The position numbers were made by a program, and so were the translations under genes. Under the pieces are notes generated by a model, which saw nothing but the letters and a program-made list of their open reading frames with translations, was not told the DNA's origin and searched no databases. From the NCBI RefSeq assembly GCF_019703515.2, contig NC_059382.1, positions 13,805,001 through 13,869,000 of the forward strand: DNA of 64,000 nucleotides. The letters are read 5' to 3'. Numbering within the stretch: position 1 is the stretch's first letter; each line of letters opens with the position of its first letter. Shown piece by piece: positions 34,289 through 46,094 of the stretch. This stretch comes from Myxocyprinus asiaticus. Taxonomy: Eukaryota; Chordata; Actinopteri; Cypriniformes; Catostomidae.

Positions 34289-37200
34289 ATCAAATCAAAT
34301 CAAATCACTTTTATTGTCACAACCTTATACACAAGTGCAGTAATGTGTGAAATTCTTGGGTGCAGTTCCAAGCAACATAGTAGTCGTGACAGTGATGAGA
34401 CATATACCAATTTACAATAAACATCAGATTTACACAACAGAGTTTAAAATCTAATATACACATAATTACAACACAATATACAAATAATAACATACAATGT
34501 ACAGTATACAATACACACAATATAGAATACACATTATACAATAAAAATAGTATATATAGTATATATATAAAATATACAGTAGGTTGTATTGTACTGTATT
34601 GACAATCAGGCTGTCGGTTGATAGTAAGTTGCCAGTGCGTTGTTAAGAGAGAATATTATTTATGACAGTCCGGTGTGAGATAATAAGAGTAATAAAGTGC
34701 AGTGCTGATGTATTTGATCGTGAGAGATCAAGAGTTCAAAAGTCTGATTGCTTGGGGAAGAAGCTGTCATGAAGTCAGCTGGTGCGGGTCCTGATGCTGC
34801 GATACCGCCTGCCTGATGGTAGCAGTGAGAGCAGCCCATGGCTCGGGTGGCTGGAGTCTCTGATGATCTTCTGAGCTTTTTTCACACACCGCCTGGTATA
34901 TATGTCCTGGAGGGAGGGAAGCTCACCTCCGATGATGTGTCTGGCAGTTCGCACCACCCTTTGCAGGGCTTTGTGGTTGTGGGCTGTGCTATTGCCGTAA
35001 CAGGTGGAGATGCAGCCAGTCAGGATGCTTTCTACAGTGCAGGTGTAGAACCGTGTGAGGATGTGGCAGTTCATTCCAACTTCCTCAGCCGTCTCAGGAA
35101 GAAGAGGCGCTGATGAGCCTTCTTCACAACGGCCTCAGTGTGGACGGACCATGTGAGTTCCTCAGTGATGTGGACACCCAGGAACTTGAAGCTGCTGACT
35201 TTCTCCACCGGTGCTCCATTGATGGTGATGGGGCTGTGTTCTCTTTCTCTTCTTCTGAAATCCACCACAAGCTCCTTTGTCTTGCTGACATTGAGGGAGA
35301 GGTTGTGCTCCTGAGACCAGTGTGTCAGAGTGTGCACAGAGTGTGTAGGCTGTTTCATCATTGTCAGTGATCAGACCTACCACCGTCATATCATCAGCAA
35401 ACTTAATGATGGCATTGGAGCTGTGTGTTGCCACACAGTCATGTGTGTACAGAGAATACAGGAGTGGGCTGAGAACACAGCCCTGTGGGGCTCCAGTGTT
35501 GAGGGTCAGTGATGAGGAGATGTTGCTGCCCATTCTAACCACTTGGCATCTACTTGACAGGAAGTCCAGGATCCAGCTGCACAGCGAGCTGTTTAAGCCC
35601 AGAGCCCGGAGTTTTTCATCAAGCTTGGAGGGCACTATGGTGTTGAATGCTGAGCTGTAGTCTACAAACAACATTCTCACATAAGTGTTCTTTTTTTCCA
35701 ACTGGGAAAGTGCAGTGTGTATTGTGGATGCAATGGCATCATCAGTGGTGCGGTTGTTGCGGTAAGCAAACTGCAATGGGTCCAGTGATGGAGGCAGCAC
35801 AGAGCAGATGTAATCTCTGATTAGTCTCTCAAAGCATTTGCTGATGATGGGGGTCAGAGCAACAAGACGGCAGTTATTTAAGCAAGTGATTTTGGATTGC
35901 TTTGGAACAGGCACATTGGTGGATGTTTTAAAACATGTAGGACTACAGACAAAGAGAGGGAAATGTTGAAAATATCCGTAAAAACACCAGCCAGTTGGTT
36001 TGCACAAGCTCTGATGATGAGGCCCGGAATGCCGTCTGGACCCGCGGCTTTGCGAATATTCACCCATTGGAAGGATCAGGTTACATCCGATACAGAGACG
36101 GAGAGTGAACTAACCTCTGTAGCTTCGGCCGCGAGAGCTCTTTCCGCAAGGGCGGTGTTATTTCCCTCGAAACATGCATAAAAAGTATTTTGCTCATCCG
36201 GGAGAGAAGCAGCGGTGTTCACGGCAGAGTTTTTATTCCCTTTAAAGTTTGTGATGATGTTAATTCCCTGCCACATGCTTCTAGAGTTGGTGGTGTTAAA
36301 CTGTCCTTCAATCTTGTCCCTGTACTGGCGTTTTGCTGTTCTGATTTTTCGGAGGGCATAACTGGCTTGTTTATGCTCCTCCGCGTTCCCGGAATTAAAA
36401 GCGGAGGTCCGTGCATCAAGTGCCGCGCGTTATCGCTATTAATCCAAGGTTTCTGGTTCGGATAGATCCGTATTGTTTTGGTCGGAATGACGTCCTCTAC
36501 GCACTTTCTGATGAAACACGTTACGCTATCAGCGTAAAACTTGATGTCGTCATCAGAGGCGGACCGGAACATCTCCCAGTCTGCGTGATCAAAACAGTCT
36601 TGTAGCGTAGAGTCTGATTGGTCCGACCAACACTGGATCGTTCTGAGGGTGGGTGCTTCCTGTTTCAGTTTCTGCCTGTAAGCGGGCAGAAGCAGAATGG
36701 AAGAGTGGTCCGATTTGCCAAATGGTGGGCGGGGGAGGGATTTGTAGCCATCCCGGAAGGGAGAGTAGCAATGGTCCAAAACCTGGTCCCCTCGTGTGTT
36801 AAAACTAATGTGTTGGTGGTATTTTGGTGCGACTGATTTGAGATTGGCTTTGTTAAAGTCCCCGGTCACAATGAACGTGGCCTCGGGGTGCGCGGTTTCC
36901 TGCTTGCTTATAATCCCGTACAGTTCCTTGAGTGCCCGGTCTGTGTCGGCTTGTGGCGGGATGTACACAGCAGTGATAATGACCGCTGTGAATTCCCTTG
37001 GTAGCCAGAATGGTCAACACAGAAGCATGAGAAATTCCAGATCAGGAGAGCAGAAAGACTTGATAGAATGTACGTTCCTCTGATCACACCAGGATTTGTT
37101 GATCATAAAACATACACCACCACCTCTGCTTTTAGCTGAGATGTCTTTCGCTCTGTCCGCTTGGTGCACGGAGAACCCCGCGGGTTCAATGGCTGAGCCT

Positions 37201-37600
37201 GGAATCTCCGCAGATTTTCCAAGTTTCTGTAAGGCAGATAATGCAGCAGTCCCTCATCTCATTGGAAAGAGATCCGCGCTCTCAGCTCGCAGAGCTTGTT
37301 ATCCAGAGACTGAACATTTGCCAGTAGAATACTGGGTTGCGGGGGTCGATTTGCATGACGTCTTACTCTGATGAGAACGCCGGCTCTGTTTCCACTTTTC
37401 ATTTGGCGTTTCCGCGGCCGGGCAGCCCAGACAAATTGCAGAACCAATGTCCAAAAGTGTTTGTCTGTCGTAGACAATAAGGCAGACAACATCCAAGACA
37501 AAAAACATAAGAATTGTAAACAAAACAAACAAAAAACTACAATGTTGTGTCGGAGCTCGCAACGCAGCAGCCATACTCGGCGCCATCTTGAGTCCAATCG
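34289..37600 (-). mobile_element. L2-group LINE, near full length (copy 1)
   Basis: Read on the minus strand, the element starts near 37,600 in GC-rich 5' sequence (GGCGCCATCTTG-like on the plus strand reversed), encodes an endonuclease-reverse transcriptase, and ends with GTGACAATAAAAGTGATTTG and short ATTTG repeats at about 34,289. That repeated 3' tail is typical of L2-clade LINEs. Frameshifts and stops make it dead. It belongs to a different subfamily from the next copy, whose 3' tail and protein differ. Confidence 0.85.
34733..37371 (-). pseudogene. Endonuclease/reverse transcriptase of LINE copy 1
   Basis: The N-terminal endonuclease begins with LLANVQSLDNK near 37,300. It continues through VYIPPQADTDRA, VTGDFN and GKSDHSSILLLPAYRQKL (APE-type GDFN and SDH motifs) at 36,219-36,968. 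The reverse transcriptase has [11 protein letters not shown] near 36,040, [32 protein letters not shown] and FADD (35,390-35,401, catalytic Asp pair intact). The C-terminal part ends SLLPSGRRYRSIRTRTS, then a TGA where the family usually has Arg, consistent with CGA-to-TGA decay. At least three frame changes separate these segments, so no full protein is possible. Confidence 0.85.
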
Positions 37601-38837
37601 TATAGAGTGGGACACATTCAAGAAAAATGTTCGTTGTTCCATTCTTGCTAAATCTGTTGCTGTGACAAGAATGGTTTGACAAACAATCTACATATTAATT
37701 CTGCTTGAGTTTAATGAATAAGGCTCAACATTTTATGTGGCATTCCTACTGCCCTTCAAAATCAAAATGGAGTAACCACACAATACACTGAAATGGAGAA
37801 AAATGGCTTCAAAGCTTTTTGATCATCCAGCCAAATGTGGATTACAAAATAGTCTCACTCTGTTTTCTATGAGTTTGGAATTGCATACTACCATACTACT
37901 CATACTATTTCTGCCAGAGACACATGGTCTGATTTCCAACCGAGTCATACAGTTTTGACCAAATGTATAGTCTGTAGATACTGCATTTTTCCTTGCATGA
38001 CAGCCTAGTCATGCACTTTTAGACCAAAGAGATAAGAGCCAAGTAAGTTAAGCAGAATCAAATACAGAGTTCAGTCATTCAGATTTATTAACTGTAGGTT
38101 AAAACAAACACACCTCCCATGGCTAACAGTATAAAATAGCTTGAATCTAGGAAGGGCAGTTAAGGATTGTTACAAATAAATGTTATATGATAAACATGCT
38201 TGTGGTTGAGGCCATACTGTGTAAGCAGACTAGCAATGGCTAGTGAAGAAATTATTTGAACCCAACTCATCCACTCAACTAGGCGTTGCTACAACTAAAT
38301 ATTACATTCTTAATTAAAAATGGAGCTAATTGAGCTGCATTAAGTGTTACTAATATACCATTCGATGACTTTATGTATTTCTCTGAGGATTAACAGGTAT
38401 AGGACATACAGTAGTGAGCATGAGAAAAGCCAGGTTTGAAGTTAGCAGACCTCTAGTTAGGCTTAAATAACATTATGTGTGTTGCCAGGCTCTAAACGAG
38501 ATAATAAGCTGTACCTAGTTAATCAGGAACAGTCTGAAAATACATGATGGCGGTTTTCTCTCATAAAATGATCATTTTAAAAACCCACTAAAATGCAGGC
38601 CATAAGACTTTATTTTTGGTCTAAAAGGTTTCGAGTTATTCCGCTCTGGAAACTGCCTCTGCGTTTCCGTTTCAGACTCAGACTATGTGTCCAGGAAAAT
38701 GCTCCTCTAAACGGCTAGAAGGTATGGGATCAATCTTGGAGAAGAACAAGCCAGACAGAAGCAGAATACATCCCTCGGGTGTATTTTCTTTCCTCGGTAT
38801 TTCCAGCCATTTTTGCATGTTTTGTACATATAGATCA
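37601..38837. other. Spacer between two LINEs
   Basis: Unique AT-rich sequence with no gene or transposon ends recognised. It separates two independent LINE insertions. Confidence 0.4.
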
Positions 38838-39026
38838 TTAGAATCAGAATCAGAATGAACTTTATTGCCAAGTATGCTTACACATACAAGGAATTTGTCT
38901 TGGTGACAGGAGCTTCCAGAACACAACAATACAAAACAGCAACAAGACGTTTAAAAAATAATTAAAATTGAATAAAAAATTGATAAATATTGAAAAGAAA
39001 AAAAGTATATATAGAATACACAATAG

Positions 39027-39030
<4 letters not shown>

Positions 39031-39074
<44 letters not shown>

Positions 39075-39176
39075 CACACACACACACATACATACACATA
39101 TACATACCTATACACACACATACTATATATATACATACATACATACACATACACATACACATACACATACGTAGTG
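39031..39176. repeat. (TA)n and CA-rich microsatellite
   Basis: A TA tract of about 40 bp is followed by ACACAC, CATACA and ACACAT repeats inside the 3' UTR of LINE copy 2. Tyr/Ile and Thr/His repeat frames here are by-products. Confidence 0.9.
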
Positions 39177-39304
39177 CAAATCTAAATACAAATCGGTTAT
39201 GTACAGTGCAAGGGAATGTAATGGCAGAAGAGGTAGGATGTATTGTATAATATAAAAAGACTAAGCTGTGTATTGCACATTAATTATTGCTCAAAGGGGC
39301 AGTT

Positions 39305-41929
39305 TTAACTGTTCATGAGATGGATAGCCTGGGGGGAAAAACTGTTCCTGTGCCTGACGATTCTGGTGCTCAGAGCTCTGAAGCGTCAGCCAGAAGGCAA
39401 CAGTTCAAAAAGGTAGTGGGCTGGGTGAGTGGGGTCCAGAGTGATTTTTCCAGCCTTTTTCCTCACTCTGGAAGTGTATAGTTCTTGAAGGGGGGCAGGG
39501 GGCAACCAATAATCCTCTCAGCAGTCCGAACTGTCCTTTGTAGTCTTCTGATGTCTGATTTCGTAGCTGAACCAAACCAGACAGTTATTGAAGTGCAGAG
39601 GACAGGCTCAATGACTGCTGAGTAGAACTGTATCAGCAGCGCCTGTGGCAGGTTGAACTTCCTCAACTGGCGAAGGAAGTACAAGCTCTGCTGGGCCTTT
39701 TTCACAATTGAGTCAATGTGGGTCTCCCACTTCAGGTCCTGTGAGATGGTAGTGCCCAGGAACCTGAATGACTCCACTGCTGCCACAGTGCTGTTTAGAA
39801 TGGTGAGGGGGGTCAATGTTGGGGTGTTTCTCCTAAGGTCCACAATGATCTCCACTGTTTTGAGTGTGTTCAGCTCAAGGTTGTTTTGACTGCACCAGAC
39901 AGACAGCTGTTTAACCTCCCTTCTGTATGCAGACTCATCGTCATCTCGGATGAGGCTGATGACAGTGGTGTTGTCTGCAAACTTCAGGAGCTTGACAGAG
40001 GGATCCTTAGCGATGCAGTCATTGGTGTAGAGGGAGAAGAGTAGTGGGGAGAGCACACATTCCTGGGGGGCAACAATGCTGATTGTACAGGGGCTGGAAG
40101 TGAATTTCCCCTGTCTCACAAGCTGCTGCCTGTCTGTCAGAAAGCTGGTAATCCACTGACAGATTGACGTGGGAAGAGAGAGTTGGTGTAATTTAGTTTG
40201 GAGAATATCTGGGATGATGCTGTTGAAAGACGAACTGAAGTCCACAAAAAGGATCCTTGCAAATGTCCCTGGTCTGTCCAGATGTTGCAGGATATGATGC
40301 AATCCCATGTTGACTGCATCATCCACAGACCTGTTTATTCGATAAGCAAATTGAAGGGGATCTAGAAAGGGTCCAGTGATGTCCTTCAGGTGGGCCAACA
40401 CCAGTCTCTCAAACGACTTTATGACCACAGACATCAGGGCGACAGGTCTGTAGTCATTAAGTCCTGTGATTTTTGGTTTCTTTGGGATGGGGATGATAGT
40501 GGAACATTTGAAGCAGCATGGGACTTCACACTGCTCCAGTGTTCTATTGAAGATCTGTGTGAAGATGGGGGCCAGCTGGTTAGCACAGGATCGAAGACAT
40601 GCAGGTGAAACGCCATCTGGGCCCTGTGTTTTCCTTATCCTTTGTTTTCGAAAGATACGGTTCACATCATCTTCACAGATCTTAAGTGCAGGTTGAGTAG
40701 CAGAAGGGGGAGGAGGAGGGTTGCAGGAGGTGTTGGTGTTTGTGTGAAGTTAAGTGTAGGTCAGAGTGGGTGTGGGGTGTGAGATTGGGCCTTTCAAATC
40801 TGCAGTAGAACACATTCAGGTTGTCAGCCGGTTGTTGGTCCACCACAGGGTTGGGGGAAGGAGTCCTGTAATTCATAAGTTGTTTCATGCCGCTCCACAC
40901 TGATGCAGGGTCGTTAGTTGAAAACTTGTTTTTCAGCTTCTCAGAGTATCTTCTTTTAGCCACTCTGATTCCCTTATTCAGTGTGTTCCTGGCCTGATTG
41001 TACAAGACTTTATCCCCAACTCTGTAAGCATCATCTTTGGCCTGACGAAGCTGCCTGAGTTCCACTGTAAACCATGGATTGTCATTGTTAAATGTTAAAT
41101 AAGTCCTAGTAGGAATGCACATATCCTCACAGAAACTGATATATGATGTTACAGTATCTGTGAGCTCGTCCAGGTCTGTGGCTGCACCCTCAAAAACTCT
41201 CCAATCAGTGCAGTCAAAGCAGGCTTGTAGTTCCAGCTCTGCTTCGTTGGTCCATCTTTTTACAGTCCTTACTACAGGCTTAGCAGATTTTAATTTCTGT
41301 CTGTAGGTTGGAAGAAGATGAACCAGACAGTGATCAGAAAGTTTCAAAGCTGCTCTAGGAACAGAGCGATATGCATTCTTTATTGTTTTGTAGCAGTGAT
41401 CCAGTATATTTCTGTCTCTGGTTGGGCATGTAATATGCTGTTTGTATTTGGGCAGTTCACGTGTGAGGATTGCTTTGTTAAAATAATAACTGGGGGTCCG
41501 GGTAATGTTGTTCTGTGTCTGGATTTGATCAGCCAGCTGTTGCAGCGCGGCATTCAAACACACGTTTGGTGCGTTATACACACTCACCAGAAGAAACGAG
41601 GAAAACTCCTGCGGCGAGTAGAAAGGCTTACAGTTAATAAAGAGCGCTTCCAAATTAGGACAGCACATCTTCTTTAACATTGTTACATCTGTATACCAAC
41701 TTCCAATGATGTAAAAGCATGTTCCACTGCCTCTCGTTTTCCCCATTAACTCCGTGATGCAATCCGCTCTGAACAGCTGGAAGCCCGGCAGATGTAATGC
41801 GCTATCCGGAATGGCTTCACTCAGCCAGGTTTCTGTGAAGCACAAGGCAGCAGAGGTTGGAAAGTCCTTGTTTGTGTGGGTGAGGAGATGTAGTTCATCC
41901 GTTTTGTAAGGGAGAGAGTGGAGATTCAC
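39305..41929 (-). pseudogene. Endonuclease/reverse transcriptase of LINE copy 2
   Basis: The endonuclease frame is open from 41,929 to about 40,700 ([39 protein letters not shown]). The RT frame is open from 40,665 to 39,463 ([53 protein letters not shown]). A frameshift near 40,680 separates them. Two RT motifs are damaged: FADN at 39,970-39,981 in place of FADD, losing one catalytic Asp, and APQECVLSP in place of APQGCVLSP. Near the C-terminus PSG is followed by TGA where PSGRRFR is usual. The enzyme is therefore inactive despite long open frames. Confidence 0.85.
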
Positions 41930-42115
41930 TAGATGAATGCTCGGCAGTATCTGGGAAAATCTGGGAAAAGATTGACTGGTATATGCTGTCGAATGTTCAG
42001 TAGTTCGTCTCTGTTAAAACTGAATGGAAAAAGAATACTAAACACAGGACAAACAAACAAAAACAACAAAACAATAGAAGCGCTCCACACCGAGGCGGCC
42101 ATCCGCGGCGCCATC

Positions 42116-43374
42116 ATGATGTATAGGTAAGGGTTTTGTCGGCGCATTTGGAATTTCAGAGGGGGCCACATTTTGAGAATGATGCATGAAAAAAGCATGC
42201 TTTTGCGTGACACATCAGCATGCTCCAAAGAAAGTGTCAGAGCTCTGGGACAGCACAGAGTGAAACTTGCATGATTGAGACTGACTTTATTCGATATCGC
42301 GGTGACTGCGGAGAGCACAAAACTTATGTGACCCATTTGAATTCTACTGAGAACGTTTTAGTATAAACCTCTATATGGAGAAAGTTATACCTCTTAAACT
42401 GTTAGGCAGCCCCTACATTATCAACAGCACTGACGAGGTAAAGAGGAGACAAGTACACATCATCAGTTTTTAAAATTCACATCATCATTCTTACAATTCT
42501 TACAATTCTTTTGTTTTTGTTTTTTTACTGCAGTAACACTAACTGGTAATTTGTACAGATTCATATTAAATCTGTTAGGGTGAAACTATTAGACTTTATT
42601 TTTAATACAACTGTGAAAGTTGTAGATAAAGGTTTTTAAATGTGTTTAGGCTATTAGTATTTTTTATAACAAATACTAGTTTATAGTTTATAATAGTTTA
42701 TTTTTTAGAAAAGACTTTCAACATTAACTAACCACAGTAACGTGGAGCCATCCATGGTCTTACCTGTTGTAATAGCCTTATCATTACAAATGCCACTGTT
42801 AAACAATATAGAACAATGGTAAATTTAATGAAGGGGTTAAAACGTCCATGAATTATGGACAAATTATTTTACTGTATGTTCAATCCTACCCCTGTTTTAA
42901 CTGGCTGAGTTTGCCTTCAGATATCCTAAAAGTGAATTAAATCATTGGGCTTGTGTCCTGCTAAACTAATATCATTATTGTTCAAATAATATGTCCAAAC
43001 AAATGTATACAGTTCAATCTGCAGTTCAATTCATCACTTTTTGTGGAGTGGGGATTTTGGCTAGTGAAATTGTGGAGTGGTTAGTGACCTTGGAAACTAC
43101 TAGCCACAGTGGCCAGTGAGCCAAAAAGTTAATTTCAATTTGTCAATGTATTCCCACCGTTACTTGAACACTAATTCCTTGCATCCCGCCTTGAGAATCT
43201 AGATGCCCAGATTATAAAAAATAAATCATATTCATTAAAAATATATCTTAAAAATGTGTTGCAATTATGTAAAAAAATAAAAATAATAATAATAATAAAC
43301 ATTGTGATAAACGTGTACATCAGCCACCACCGAAGACCATTTTTGACCCAGGAAAAAACCCTGAATGCATGTGC
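42116..43374. other. Intergenic, no gene recognised
   Basis: AT-rich unique-looking sequence after the LINE 5' end. A short frame at 41,929-42,336 on the minus strand overlaps the LINE 5' UTR and has no recognised domain. Confidence 0.35.
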
Positions 43375-43580
43375 CTAAAGCTCACAATTTCTTAACAGGA
43401 TGTCTGATTAATAACTTCTAATAGAATTCAACTCTCTGCCATTAAATTAGGGTGTAATGCTACACTAAAAAAAAACAACTCACCAATATATTGTGTATAG
43501 CCAGAACTTTCCATGATCTAATCACAGGTGAAATCAATCAAGCTTCATGGTGTCTGTATAACCAGCATGTTCACCAGCTT
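43375..43580 (+). repeat. Dispersed repeat, copy 1
   Basis: It resembles 45,898-46,094 in the same order: CTCACAATTT, then AATTCAACTCTCTGCCATTA, TTAGGGTGTAATGCTACA, CAACTCACC, CCAGAAC and AATCAATCAAGC, and finally AACCAGCATG. The copies are clearly diverged (roughly 70% by eye). The family is unknown. Confidence 0.5.
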
Positions 43581-44096
43581 GATGTCAATGAAAGACTCCC
43601 ATTTTCATTGTGTAGTGAACTACCTCAGACCACTCATTCTGCTTGGCAGCTTATTAGAGGTTTTTTTCATTAACAGCATCCTGGCTACTTTCAAAGTCAG
43701 AGCTAGAATAAAAAGGTTAACAAAAGGTTAGCTGGCTATGTAATGGATTAGGAGTGGATGTGTCAGCAGTGTACAAAACGGGAGGTGTGGGGTGTAATTA
43801 AGGTTAGAATTGTTGTTCATCAATACAGCGTTATGTTTCTGCATTCTTATACTGTTTCATTCTGCATTGTTGTGGGATGTAATTAGGGTTAAAGTGGATA
43901 AAAGCATTACATTTATTAATTTCTTTTTATTAAAAAATAATTTTGCAACAGTGTGGAGATTTACCCCTTTAATTTAGATTAATTACAGTAGGGTAGGAAA
44001 TGTGGTTTAATACAGCATAACATTTTTGCAGTTACAGACTGCTTCAGTGTGAATTGTTTGAGGTGAATCAAAATGGTTTACACATTACACCTTGTC

Positions 44097-44574
44097 TACA
44101 CTGGATGTGACGTGCCACTGAGTCTTGAGGCCATCTACACTGGAAGCACTGAAGTGAACATTTCATTGATGACGCTGACACAGACCAATTAGTTGTAAAT
44201 GTACTTCTCAAAATTATATTATAACATTGTCATTCTTTTAACTGCGCATACATCAGATAAGGAAATAAAAGGTTTAAATTAGCAGATCAGAGACCAGAAA
44301 CATCACAGGCTGGCTTTTATGTAACAATCAGAATTTATTTAAATGTATAATGAATAAAATTGGCTAAAGCACATATATGGCAAGTAAAATCATTTTGTTT
44401 TAGATGAACGTGATAAGATAATGAGACAGATGTCAGAAACAGAACGGGCTTCCGTAAACTGATGGTGCATTGCGATGCCATGCAAAAGACACTTTCAGTG
44501 TAGACAGCATCACTGATTATAATGGGCATGATTTGCATTTGATGTGACACTCGCATCCAATGCAGACAGGGTGT
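44097..44574. mobile_element. TIR MITE
   Basis: The left end ACACCTTGTCTACACTGGAT then GTGACGTG pairs with the reverse complement of the right end, ACACCCTGTCTGCATTGGAT then GCGAGTGTC. An inner copy of the motif, AGGCCATCTACACTGGAAGC, pairs with TTTCAGTGTAGACAGCAT. 478 bp, no coding capacity; the target duplication is not clear. Confidence 0.6.
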
Positions 44575-45897
44575 TATTTTGAATTCCATGTTGTTGGGTT
44601 AATCACGTGTAGCCTATTTAGCTATACTTTATATTGCTTTGCACTTTGTAGATAGAATCAAAGCAATCCTATCAAGCTCTAATTTGGGCTTCTAGACTTT
44701 GCTTGTGTATTTCAGTCGTGCCAGATGCTCCCTGCATCAAGTAGACTAAATGACACTAAAGCAACCAGACACTATTTAATAACTTTAGCCAACTACTATA
44801 CTAAAAACTATACAGTATAATCATCATGCCTTAATTTTTGATCATTATACAACCCACAGTCTGTGCATTTGATTGGTCTACTTCGTTTTAAAGATGTCAA
44901 ATAATGAGGAATCCCATTTTCATTGGTATGTTCAGATAAAATATTTAGCCAGGGTTGTCAAATTGTTGTTGTTTTTTGTTGTCTCTCCAGTCTCAAATTT
45001 AGTCAAAAAATAAAAATGTCGCAGTACCTCTCTAATGGGCAAATTTCTCTTCCTTTCTTCATCCCTGCATAAATTTGGTCCATTGCTTCATGTTATTTTA
45101 TAAAACCTGCTCTAAAGTAGACATGTCTGCTAGCTCACAGATCTGACCTTGGCTAAAGACATCACTTTATTATGTAAAAGATTTTGGGAGAGAGTGTGTT
45201 GCATATGTCGACTTGTTACCATAATTTATTTGAAGGCCCCTGGGTATTTTTTTGCTCATACAAAATGTTACTAGCAGCAGCTGGTGACTTGTTTTTTTGT
45301 GATTATATAAAATGGTGAGTCTTCTTCATCAGGGACAATCCCCTGTGTTTTACACTTTACTGATTTTTCATCTAGATTGTACATATCCTTTAAAAATGCT
45401 CAGGTTATTACATTTTTAATTTACAAGTAAAATTATATATTCAGTGAGAACTCAAAGAAATTGTGCAAATATGTACTTATTCAATGTTATCCTCATATTA
45501 TTGTTGTTAGTGTGATTGCCTCACCAAAGGATCAACAGGGGTGAAAAATGGGATCATCGTACATTGTCCCATTTGTTCTATAAGACCAGACATCCATTTA
45601 CCATCGTGTACAGCATTACACCCAGAGACCAGACTGCCGATACAGCGTGGTATTTGTGCTCTCTACAATACTCAGTCAGTACACTTGTGTTCCTGTATGT
45701 AAGAGATGATACATTTTATGCAGAGTTCGTCAAATTTAATTAACATACAACTTATTGCCGAGCCATGTTCAAAACACTGGTCCATTTTCAGATAATATTG
45801 GAGGCCATCTACACTGGCATGCAACCCATATCTGTAAGTTACAACAGTTTTATGTTGGAGGAAAAATAAACTAGAATCTACTATACATACATATATG
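44575..45897. other. Intergenic, no gene recognised
   Basis: AT-rich. A plus-strand frame at 45,516-45,743 has no recognised domain. GGAGGCCATCTACACTGGCA at 45,803 echoes the TIR of the MITE at 44,097, so part of this stretch is probably old transposon DNA. Confidence 0.35.
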
Positions 45898-46094
45898 ATC
45901 AAAAGCTCACAATTTTGTAAAAGGCTCATATAAGCAGTAACGACACGCAGAATTCCACATTCTATCATTACATTAGGGCATTCTGCTACAGTACAGAAAC
46001 AAGTCACCTATAGTTTATGGCCAGAAATTTGCGCAATGTTATCACAGCCAAAGTCAATCAACTTGAGATGCAGGGTGTGTTTAACCAGCATGCC
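45898..46094 (+). repeat. Dispersed repeat, copy 2, cut by Tc1
   Basis: Homologous to 43,375-43,580, ending at AACCAGCATG exactly where Tc1-like sequence starts. The continuation seen in copy 1 (TTCACCAGCTTGATGTCAAT) is missing, so the Tc1 junction marks an insertion or rearrangement. Confidence 0.5.

Larger units (their letters stand above)
38838..42115 (-). mobile_element. L2-group LINE, near full length (copy 2)
   Basis: The 3' end at 38,838 has a TTCTGA-type short repeat (AGAATCAGAATCAGAATG on the plus strand) next to CTTTATTGCCAAGTATGCTT. The 5' end near 42,115 lies in GC-rich DNA (GGCGGCCATCCGCGGCGCCA on the plus strand). Between lie almost unbroken endonuclease and reverse transcriptase frames, so this copy is younger than copy 1. 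An internal TA/CA microsatellite occupies the 3' UTR. Fragments of the same subfamily occur at 9,150 and 47,090. Confidence 0.85.

Noticed and set aside
35330..37083. Several plus-strand frames of 60-102 residues
   Set aside because: Antisense shadows of the minus-strand LINE endonuclease/reverse transcriptase.
38951..39250. Frames of repeated Tyr/Ile/Val and Thr/His
   Set aside because: Translation of TA and CA microsatellites inside the 3' UTR of a LINE.
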